64,000 bases of DNA from the NCBI GenBank assembly GCA_049999765.1, contig JBNGIQ010009341.1, positions 116,795 through 180,794 on the forward strand. The letters run 5' to 3'. Made by a program: the position numbers and the translations under genes. Position 1 is the stretch's first letter, and the number at the start of each line of letters is the position of its first letter. Below are positions 55,404-64,000 of the stretch, piece by piece. The stretch comes from Phaeoceros laevis. Its lineage: Eukaryota > Anthocerotophyta > Anthocerotopsida > Notothyladales. The notes under the pieces are model-generated. The model made no database searches. It was given only the letters and a program-made list of their open reading frames with translations, and was not told the origin of the DNA.

Positions 55404-57800
55404 CTATTCCCCCACCCCAAATGTATGCATAACTCCAACGTCGTCTGTCCACCAGCTCTGTCCTGGCTCTTTCCTTGCCCCTGCTTTCAGTCTCATTGAC
55501 CGGATCTCTTTGGCCTCTTCCAGCATGTTGGCAGCTGCATAGATGCTGGACATCATGACATATGGCGCGGCATCACTTTCATCCAAGTGCACTGCACATT
55601 CAAAAGCCTCCCTTGCGAGCTCCACATCTCCCCACTTCCGACAAGAGGCCAACACACTTCTCCATGCTTCACGGTGTGCTAGGAACGGCATGGTTTTTAC
55701 CACCTCCATGGCCTTGGCTAGATGCCCTGCACGCCCAAAGAGATCAACCATGCAATTATAGTGCTCCGCAGTTGGCGTGATGCCGTAGTCTCTGCTCATA
55801 GCTTTGAAGCATTTTCGTCCCTTGTCCACTAGACCCACGTGACTGCATGTAGAGAGAACGCTGAGGAATGTTATGCCATTTGGCTGAGTGCCTTCCTCCA
55901 GCATCCTTCGGAAGAGATCAAACACAACATCACTGTCTGCTTGGCGGACATATCCTGCAAGTAATGCATTCCATGCAACAATATCTCTTGAGGGCAACGC
56001 ATCAAAGACCTTCTGCGCATCAGACATGCTCCCACATTTACCATACATGTCAATGAGAGTGCTTGCCACAAATGAGTTGGTGACATCCAGCCCGCCTTTG
56101 GAAATAAGGGCATGAAGTTCCTTACCCGTGTCCAGCTGTGCTGCACTACCACAAGCCTGCAGAAGGCACACAAACGTCACCTGATTAGCCGGAGTGATCC
56201 CCTCCTGCTGCATGCTTTCATATAGACTAAGGGCTTCTTGACCGCGCCCATGCTGGGCATATCCTGCGATCATGGCAGTCCATGTCACAACGTCCTTGCT
56301 CGGTAGCCTGTCAAACACTCTGCGGGCATCTGCCAAGCTGCCACATTTCGAGTACATGTCAATGAGGGCGTTTGCCACAAACACGTCACTTGTGTCAAGG
56401 CCAGTCTTGCAAATTTGGGCATGAATCTCTTTCCCCTTCTCCAGTCCTGCCACACTGCTGCAAGCCTGCAGGACGCTTACATATGTGATGCCATCGGCTG
56501 GAGTAAGGCCCTCGAGCTGCATATGACCATACAGAGTGAGGGCCTCTTGACCTTGCCCACTCTGAGCATAGCCTGCTATCATGGCATTCCATGTCACCAC
56601 ATCTCTGCCAGACAGGTTCTGAAAAACGTCTAGTGCGTCCTCCAAGCTCCGGCACTTTGCATACATGTTCACCAGGCAGTTTCCAACAACTACATCAGCT
56701 TCCAATCCTCTTGCCCGAATCTGGGCATGAAGCTGCTTGCCTTCACGGAGGGCTCCTATGCTGGCACATGCTTGCAGGAGACAGATAAAGGAAACAGCAT
56801 CAGTTGGAGTGATGCCCTCCTGTTGCATACTTGAATAGAGAGCAAGGGTTTCTTGGGCAAGCCCATGTTGAGCATACCCTGTGATCATGGCATTCCATGC
56901 CACCACGTTTTTGCTTGGCAAATTGTCAAATACTTTGCGTGCATCCTCTAAACTACTGCACTTTGCGTACATGTTTATCAGGGAGGTGCCCACAAACAGG
57001 TTAGGCTTATCTGTGGTCCCCAAAATATCATAATGGACCTCCCTGCCTGAAGGCAGATCCTTTGCAGTAGCACAGGCTGTAAGGACTGCGACAAATATAT
57101 GGTTGTCCGGACTCACAGGAGACCCTCGCATCTGTCGATAGAGTCTTATAGCCACTGTTGGCTGGCCATGTCGAGCATGTGCCATGATGATGGAAGCCCA
57201 CATATAGGTGTCCGGTCTAACCACCTTGGTAAAAACCTGTGTCGCTTCTTCCAACCTTCCGTGAGACACATACATGCGCATAATTTGGTGTGCAAAATAG
57301 GGGTTCGATTCATACCCACTTTTGACAACGACCGCATGAACACGGCTGCACAGAGCAAGGTTTTTCTCTGCAATGCACCTCTTAAGGATCTCAGCCAAGA
57401 CAGAGTTCTCAACAAAGGATCCTCTCCGCACCAGGAGGTCCAAGGCATCAACAGCCTCACTGAGCTGCCCCTTCTCATTTTGTTTGCTCCAGGTTCCGAC
57501 CTGCAACTTCCCTTCATAGCCTGCCCTGCAAGGCTAACGCGGCTGTCAATTACGGTGCCTGAGTGCCGACCACACTGAAACTGCTCCAAAGTAGGTTCAC
57601 AGCATCTCCAACACCGCACACTTGCAATTTCAAAAAACAGCTGAGTGACGACAGAAAAGTCCTGCACCTCCTCCTCTCCTCCTTAGACCCAGTGTGGTAG
57701 AATGCTCTAGTTGAGCCAACAGTCCTTGCTGATAGCAGTTTCTCCTCAAGTAAAAGGCAGAAGTTGAAGTACTCAAATTTCCTCTCCTGCAGTGCTGCAT
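55404..57800 (-). CDS. PLS-class PPR protein, E type, no DYW domain
   Basis: Two exons are proposed, 57800-57668 and 57520-55404 (phase 1, 147-bp intron), giving 749 residues. The large exon is certain but has no in-frame ATG at its 5' end, so a first exon is needed. The one proposed begins MQHCRRGNLSTSTSAFYLRR and looks like an organelle presequence. Tandem repeats are very regular (LINMYAKCSSLEDARKVFDN, VVAWNAMITGYAQHGLAQET). The C terminus has E motifs and a PG box (ARKEPGQSWWTDDVG) and stops at FGVGE, before a deaminase domain. It should bind an organelle transcript and may need a DYW partner for editing. It is a close relative of the gene at 58282-60878, in head-to-head orientation. Confidence 0.85.
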
Positions 57801-58281
57801 CACCACGAGGCCTCCCGTGCAGCTGCCAGCTACCGACACATGATGACCTAAGGCGCCTTCTTAGGTGCCAACCGCCAGGGGCGTAGAAGAGGCAATTGCA
57901 AAACCAGGCACATGAGCTCCTCATCCCCGTCCAGGATGCGCATGTCTCACCAAACTGACCAACCACTTGCCGTTCTAGATACAATTGGCCCCATCCTTGA
58001 CTCTCACTGCTTCATGCAAGGAGACTACGTGAGCGTACATCCGACCATTTCAGCTTCTCATGAACAGCCAGATGGGCCTTTGTGTGGCTGCGTTGAATAC
58101 AAATCTTGGCCTCACCTTCACTTTCGGTTTGGAGTACCACCTGAAGTCCCAAAAATTCAAATCGCCCGGTCGGATAGCACAAACCTCTGGATGAATTGTT
58201 CAGGGGTCTGGGTTTCTCTGTGGCTCAGGGCCTGTTCGATATTTGCCAGGCAGCTGCTCACCAGCTGAGGCTAGGTGAGCC
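57801..58281. other. Region between two head-to-head PPR genes
   Basis: About 480 bp, likely the promoters of both genes. The open frame at 57912-58268 begins with ATG but resembles no known family and was not called. Confidence 0.35.
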
Positions 58282-60878
58282 ATGCGCAGCCTTCTTTTGC
58301 CGCAAGAGTGCCAATGCATCACCCCAAACTATGGTGAGTAGTCACCTGTTGCTATTCCAATCATGTCATCCTCGCACTTTTGTGCGCGGGCCTTAAATCC
58401 GTCCAGAATCTCATTTTGTACTTGCAGTGGAGGTACGTGTACGAGAGGATTTGCACGAAAGTTCTGTTTTGGATTCGTGGCAACAAAGGGGAAACAGGTC
58501 GAACAAGGTAATTCATGTGATGCACTTTGGTTTTAGTGATCTCCAGTTCGTGAATCTGCTGATGGCTTAATACAATTGGAACACTGCAGAGAGCTCGTAG
58601 CAGATTGAACTTCGCTACGGAGGATTCCTTGCTGCTTAATTCACAAAGCGAGGAGTCAGGAAGGAGGTGCACATTTTGTATGATCTGCTTGTGTGTTCCC
58701 CAAATTGGCAGATATTATAGGCAAGGTATCTGACAAGGACAACATTGTTCCAGAGTTGTAGAGTACGAAAGCGACTTAGCGCTTGGAACTTGGAGCAAAA
58801 CATGTGAGGAGGCGCTGCTATCTGAGGCTGTAAAAGCATTGGACCTCCAGGTGCAGAGAGGATATGATGTTGATAACTCCGTCTTCTATGGTGTGCTCAA
58901 AAGGTGCATTGCAGAGAAGGATTTTGTTCTTGGCAGGCGGGTTCATGCTCTCGCTGTCAAGGGTGGGTACGAGTCAGACACATTTTTGGCAAACCATATC
59001 ATTCGGATGTACTCTTCTAATGGGAAGTTGGATGAGGCCAGTGAAGTATTTGCAAGGGTGGCCGAACCAGACCGCCATATGTGGGCTTCCATCATCTTGG
59101 CGCATGCACGACATGGGCAGCCCGAGCAGGCTATAAAACTTTACCGGCAGATGAAAGAATCAGCTCTAGGGGCAAACGACCATGTGTTTGTGGCAGTTCT
59201 CAAAGCGTGTGCGAATGCGGAGGATCTTTCTTCTGGCAAGGAGGTCCATGCTGATATTCTGGGGACTGCAGGCAAGCCCAACGTATTTGTGAATAACTGC
59301 CTAGTGGTTATGTACGCAAGGTGTGGGAGCTTGAAGGATGCACGAATGGTGTTTGACAATCTGTCAAGCAAGAATGTAGTAACGTGGAATGCCATGATAA
59401 CAGCATATGCACAGCATGGTCTCGGTCAAGAGGCTCTGACTCTCTATGGCGGAATGCAAGAAGAAGGCATAACATCTGCAAATCGTGTAACGTTTGTGAT
59501 GCTTCTCCAAGCATGTGCCACCATAGGAGCTTTGCATCAGGGAAAGCAGCTCCACGCACAGATCCAGTATAGAAGACTGGAAACGGATATAGCAGTAGGG
59601 ACCTGCCTGGTTGACATGTATGCAAAGTGTGGAAGTTTAGCGGATGCTCGCAGAGTGTTTGACAACCTGTCAAGCAAAAATGTGGTGACCTGGACTGCAA
59701 TGATTACAGGATATTCCCAGCATGGCCTTGGACAAGAAGCCATTTTCCTTTATGAAAGCATGCAGAAAGAGGGGATCACTTCAGCAAATCAAGTGACATT
59801 TGTTGCCCTTCTAAAAGCATGTGCGAGCGTTAGGGCCCTCCATCAGGGGAAGCAGCTTCATTCACAAATTCAGAAACGAGGACTGCAAGCTGATGTGGTT
59901 ATCGGCAACTGCCTGGTGGACATGTACGCAAAATGCGGGAGCTTGGAAGATGCTCGTAGAGTTTTTGACAATGTGTCCTATAGAACCGTTGTGACCTGGA
60001 CTGCCATGATTGCAGGCTACGCTCAGCATGGGCTTGGTCAAGAAGCCCTTGCGCTCTATGACAAAATGCAGCTGGAAGGGGTCACTCCAGCGAATCAAGT
60101 AACATTTGCATGCCTTTTGCAGGCCTGCGGTAGCGTCTCACATCTGGAAAAGGGGAGGGAAATTCATGCTCAGATTTCCAAAGCCGGGCTTGATGATACT
60201 GATCTTGTTTTGGCAAGCACTCTTGTCGATATGTATGGTAAATGCGGAAGCATGGTTGATGCACAGCAGGTGTTTGAGGCATTGCCTGCTAGAAACATAT
60301 ACACGTGGAATGCATTAATAGCAGGGTATGCCCGCCAAGGACAGAGTGAACTTGTGTTCGATGTATTCCACAGGATGAGCCAGGAGACCATTCAGCCAAA
60401 TGGCATCACCTTCCTCAGTCTTCTTGCTGTATGCAGTCATGTAGGCCTTGTGGACAAGGGCCAAAAGTACTTTAAGGCTATGAGTCGAGATTATGGCCTT
60501 AGTCCTAGCATCGAGCACTACAATTGCATGGTGGATATTCTCGGCCGCGCAGGACAAGTTGAAGAAGCTATGGAAATGGTGAAGACAATGCCTATCAAAC
60601 CCCACGTTGAGGTCTGGAGAAGTCTGTTGGGTGCATGTCAAAAGTGGAGGAATGTAGAGCTTGGAAGAGAGGCATTTGAATGTGCAACGCAGTTGGACAA
60701 GACCAATCCTGCGGCATATGTCTTGATGTCAAATATCTATGTCGCAGCTAACATGCAGGACAAGGCAAAGGAGATCCAGGTAATGAGAATGAAAGCACGA
60801 GCAAGGAAGCATCCAGGACAAAGCTGGTGGACTGATGTAGACGGTGTAATGCATAGATTTGGGGCAGGTGATAAATGA
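58282..60878 (+). CDS. PLS-class PPR protein, E type, no DYW domain
   Basis: The main exon is 58762-60878 (2,117 nt, the same length as the main exon of its neighbour). It has no in-frame ATG at its start. The proposed first exon 58282-58333 (MRSLLLPQECQCITPNY) has a strong donor and the right phase 1, giving 722 residues, but it is short and tentative. Repeats are regular (LVDMYAKCGSLADARRVFDN, VVTWTAMITGYSQHGLGQEA). The C terminus has E motifs and a PG box (ARKHPGQSWWTDVDG) and ends FGAGDK without a deaminase. Like its neighbour it is expected in plastids or mitochondria, acting on RNA. Confidence 0.83.
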
Positions 60879-61506
60879 GACCCTGGAATGCCCCACGTGT
60901 TTACTACGGGGATCTTGACGAAAGTCGTTGTTCAGTGATCCTGATCTGCCTGATGATGCGATGTACGGACACGTGAGAAGCTGGCTATTGGGCATTTCCG
61001 ACGTTGATAACTAACTGCTGTCAAAAATCTGGGGATGTTTAAGAAGTGTCATGCAGCCATGCCCAATTTACCGAGTATTAAGCAGCAGCCCATATTTCGC
61101 CAGAGATGGAGGACGCACAAGGCTTTTGTGCAGAACTGGTTGGTCTATTGGAAACTCGTGCAACAGAGGTCATATGGATCGACCAAGGCGTCTATGACAA
61201 TACATTCAGGAACTGGTCAGAGGAACTAGCTGGCTTTCTGGTATCGTGAGGAAGGTTTGCAATGGTAAGATGTATCAGATCATAACCAGGAATCGAATAT
61301 GAAAAGGGTGGAGGTAGGAGGCCAAGGGAATAAGAGGAGTTTACGGAAGATGGAAGGACCGACTGACTGACTTTTTCGTCTGCCAACCACGAGGTGCTTC
61401 GCGGCAACTCATGGGTACTGGCCTTGGCTTGCGCCCTACACAATTGTCCTGGAATCTCACACCTTTTGCAGGATCTGGATGAACATCCTGAGGGAGCTAG
61501 CTAAGC
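60879..61506. other. Intergenic, nothing recognised
   Basis: The 3' region of the PPR gene and the upstream part of the HAD-like sequence. No domain-bearing frame. Confidence 0.4.
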
Positions 61507-62156
61507 ATGGCTGCTGCTGCGGCAACCATACCTATCCCTGAGATTGCCACAGGTAAGTTTCGCTGCCAATGCAACCTCTTTTTGCTCAGAATGGGATTGG
61601 GCCTTGCGGAAGCAGCTGAGGACAGCATCATTAATTGTGAGTAGGCTTGGATAACTGCCTTCAATGAGGAGGATTCGGGAGCTGGTCCAGTTGAATCTCC
61701 AGAAAAACCCGTGATCGCGAGGCGGAAGCTGCTGCTGGTGCTGGATCTGAACGGGCTTCTGCTGGACTGCTCCCTCCTCAGGCTGAGCGGCTCTCCAGCA
61801 GGGAAGTCGGGTGAACCAGAAATGGATCTACCCGCGCCCCGGCGTGCTCGAGTTCCTGCGCTTCTGCTTCTCCCGGTTCGAAGTAGGCGTCTGGTCCTGC
61901 GCCATGTCCGCCAACGTGCACAAGTACTTGGCGGCCGTGTTCCCGGCCGAGCTCCACCGCCAGCTGCTCTTCGTGTGGGGGCAGGAGCGGTGCAGCCAGA
62001 CGGGGGAGAAAGTCCCAGTGTCGGGCGCGGCCAACAGGCGCAAGCCGATGCTGCTCAAGGAGCTGAAGCGGCTGTGCGAGGCGTTCCCGCACTACGGCCG
62101 GGGTGTTCCCCACCACGTATTCCAGGAAGGAGCATGCACGGGATGATGAGTATCTG
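61507..62156 (+). pseudogene. FCP1/HAD-family phosphatase-like sequence, frame broken
   Basis: A first exon, 61507-61552 (MAAAAATIPIPEIAT), joins in phase 1 to 61703 onward with the HAD motif I in KLLLVLDLNGLLLD. The frame then slips near 61810, and the homology goes on as WIYPRPGVLEFLRFCFSRFE, VGVWSCAMSANVHKYL, LLFVWGQERCSQTGEK and LLKELKRLCEAFPHYG. At about 62105 it slips again, and roughly 30 residues that normally carry the DD-containing loop are missing. The tail (RKEHARDDEYLMAVVLPWLE, FVRERPLGQPAISS) then continues directly in the frame of the next PPR gene. No short intron repairs either break. Family members are FCP1-like phosphatases of unknown substrate. Confidence 0.6.
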
Positions 62157-64000
62157 ATGGCGGTGGTGCTGCCGTGGTTGGAGAAGCTGTGGGAGTCGGA
62201 GCAGACGGTGCCGGGGTTCGTGAGGGAGAGGCCTCTGGGGCAACCCGCCATCTCCTCTGCGCATCCCCTGTGGGGGGCCTGGTCAGGCTGCTGTAAAAGG
62301 AGATCCTGGTGTCAGCTTCAGCAGTTTGCCGCAGTTGCTGTGCATGCTGCTGGTCAGGTGCTTCCCAACTTCAAGAATGCGGACTCCTTCTCGGCAGCTC
62401 ATGAAGTTGAGGGACTCTGTATTGAAGGACATCTAGACAAAGCAGTGGATATCGTTGTGGGCATGGAGGAAGAGGGCAGTAAGCCGTCTATGCGCATGTA
62501 TAGCTCTCTCTTAAAGGCGTGCGTCAAGAGGAGTGGTCTATCTCAAGCTAAGCGCGTACATGCTCATTTGGCCAAACATGGGTGGGATGCCAACAGTGTT
62601 CTGGGAGAATACATGGTGAGCACTCTGGTGCAGTGCGGTGGTCTTGCTGAGGCGCTCCAGCTATTTTACAAGTTGCCACGCCGTACTGAGTTTTCCTGGA
62701 CAGCCATCATCTCTGGGTACACCAGAACCGGACAATGTCAGAAGGCGCTGAAGATGTACTACTGGATGCAACAGGAAGGTTTGGAACCAAACAAGTATAC
62801 CCTGATCAGCCTTCTCAAAGCTTGTGGCAGTTTGTCGGACCTGGAAGAGGGCAAGCGCATCCATGGTGACGTGTTGAAGTGCAGATTAGAGAGTGATGTG
62901 TTTGTGGGCACGTGTCTGATCAACATGTATGCGAAATGCGGAAAACTATCGGATGCTAGAAAGGTGTTCGATGAGTTGTCCGAAAGGAATGTAGTCGCAT
63001 GGAATGTGTTGCTGTCAGCATACGCTCAGAGGGGCCAAGCAAATATGGCAGTGCAGCTGTATGAAGAAATGCAGCAGAAAGGCGTGAGTCCAGATGATCG
63101 GACTTTTGTCAGCACACTGCAGTCATGTAGTAGGCTTGCAGAAGAAGAAACAGTCAAAGCCAAGTCATTCGAAAAGGCAAAGCGGGTACATTGTGATGCA
63201 CGACTAAGGGGGTATGATGCCGATGTGTTTGTTGGAAACACCCTCATAAGCATGTATGGGAAGTTTGGGAGCCTTGTAGATGCGCAGCATGTCTTTGATG
63301 GATTGTCTCATCGTGATGTGGTGTCATGGAATGCTGTGCTTGCAGCTCATTCTCAGCATGGCCAAGCAGAAAAAGTCTTTCACCTGTACAATCAGATGCG
63401 TAAGGAGTGTGTTAGTCCAGATGTTCGAACGTTTCTGAGTGTGCTCCAAGCATGTAATGTGCTTGCTGGGCGAGGAGAAGCAATTGATGCTGGTGAGGGA
63501 TTCACTAAAGTGAATCTTTTGGAAAAGGGGAAGGAAATACATTGGGACGCTCATAGAAAGGGTTACGATTCACATGTGTATCTTGGCAATACTCTCATTA
63601 CTATGTATGGAAAATGTGGGAGCATTGTGGATGCGCAATTTGTTTTTGATGGGCTGTTGCATCCTGATGTGGTCTCCTGGAATGCAATGCTCGCAGTATA
63701 TGTTGAGATGGGCCAAGCAGAGAGGGCTCTCAAGTTGTATGAACAAATGAGGGAAGAAGGCAGTAGTGCAGATGGTCGAACATACATGAGTGCTCTTCAA
63801 GCATGTAGCATGCTGGCAGACAAGGAAGGAAACACACTCGTGGATGGACTATCTACCAAAGCAAAGCATTTGGAGAAAGGTAAGGCAATTCATGCGGATG
63901 CACGAAGCAAAAGCAAATATGGAGATGTTTTTGTTGCTAGCACTCTTGTTGCTCTTTATGGTAAGTGTGGGAGCGTTGTGGATGCGTGGAATGTGTTTGA
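62157..64000 (+). CDS. PLS-class PPR protein, 5' part, cut by window end
   Basis: Open without a stop from at least 62157 to the window end (614 codons). The first ATG (62157) lies inside the tail of the HAD-like sequence (MAVVLPWLEKLWESEQTVPG), so the N terminus may be borrowed from it or the true start may lie further in. Repeats begin near residue 90 (HEVEGLCIEGHLDKAVDIVV) and continue (LINMYAKCGKLSDARKVFDE, VVAWNVLLSAYAQRGQANMA). Three successive L-type units have long inserts before the conserved IH or VH, for example RLAEEETVKAKSFEKAKRVH and a longer one near 63470-63540. The C terminus and class (E or DYW) are outside the window. Confidence 0.82.
   Translation, partial: MAVVLPWLEKLWESEQTVPGFVRERPLGQPAISSAHPLWGAWSGCCKRRSWCQLQQFAAVAVHAAGQVLPNFKNADSFSAAHEVEGLCIEGHLDKAVDIVVGMEEEGSKPSMRMYSSLLKACVKRSGLSQAKRVHAHLAKHGWDANSVLGEYMVSTLVQCGGLAEALQLFYKLPRRTEFSWTAIISGYTRTGQCQKALKMYYWMQQEGLEPNKYTLISLLKACGSLSDLEEGKRIHGDVLKCRLESDVFVGTCLINMYAKCGKLSDARKVFDELSERNVVAWNVLLSAYAQRGQANMAVQLYEEMQQKGVSPDDRTFVSTLQSCSRLAEEETVKAKSFEKAKRVHCDARLRGYDADVFVGNTLISMYGKFGSLVDAQHVFDGLSHRDVVSWNAVLAAHSQHGQAEKVFHLYNQMRKECVSPDVRTFLSVLQACNVLAGRGEAIDAGEGFTKVNLLEKGKEIHWDAHRKGYDSHVYLGNTLITMYGKCGSIVDAQFVFDGLLHPDVVSWNAMLAVYVEMGQAERALKLYEQMREEGSSADGRTYMSALQACSMLADKEGNTLVDGLSTKAKHLEKGKAIHADARSKSKYGDVFVASTLVALYGKCGSVVDAWNVF

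Noticed and set aside
57912-58268. ATG-started open frame of 118 codons between the PPR twins
   Set aside because: Unlike any known family, and it lies where two promoters should be.

Overview
The window is nuclear DNA of a land plant. Genes are split by short GT-AG introns, mostly 50-150 bp. There are plant-only families such as PYG7/Ycf37-type plastid TPR, plastid bL9, AUGMIN4, an SBT1-type subtilase and PLS-class PPR proteins, and many products carry organelle transit peptides. Gene density is high (about one gene per 2.5 kb) and there are five PPR genes. One of these carries a KPAxA/HAE/DRH variant of the DYW domain, known from hornworts, some lycophytes and ferns. Together with the compact introns this points most to a hornwort (Anthoceros type). 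That is an inference; a lycophyte or fern is the alternative.

Layout. 1-11 kb: subtilase, 6-phosphogluconate dehydrogenase, PYG7-like PSI assembly factor, MOT1 molybdate transporter. 11.5-16.8 kb: a 170-bp tandem repeat running into an assembly gap, then two MBF1 coactivator genes flanking an E-type PPR gene. 17.7-31.7 kb: PGG-domain membrane protein, DYW:KP-type PPR gene, secretory CPYC glutaredoxin, plastid ribosomal protein bL9, mitochondrial ferredoxin, DUF4336 protein, a 2.2-kb repeat-rich stretch with LINE remnants, and the mitochondrial Fe-S protein NFU. 32.3-41.2 kb: alpha/beta-hydrolase (MAGL type), AUGMIN4, NUP50-like nucleoporin, retromer VPS29, frataxin. 41.4-52.5 kb: a very large GTPase + Cys-rich + von Willebrand A gene and a truncated tandem copy of it. 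54.1-64 kb: a damaged GDSL/fasciclin gene, two head-to-head PPR genes, a damaged FCP1/HAD phosphatase-like sequence, and a PPR gene that is cut by the window end.

Themes. Three components of mitochondrial iron-sulfur biogenesis (ferredoxin, NFU, frataxin) lie within 16.3 kb. Plastid proteins (PYG7, bL9, probably DUF4336) and PPR genes dominate the rest. Many neighbours are divergent and separated by only 150-320 bp, so shared promoters are likely. Exon boundaries were derived by hand from splice signals, reading-frame phase and family similarity recalled from memory; no alignment or database search was run.
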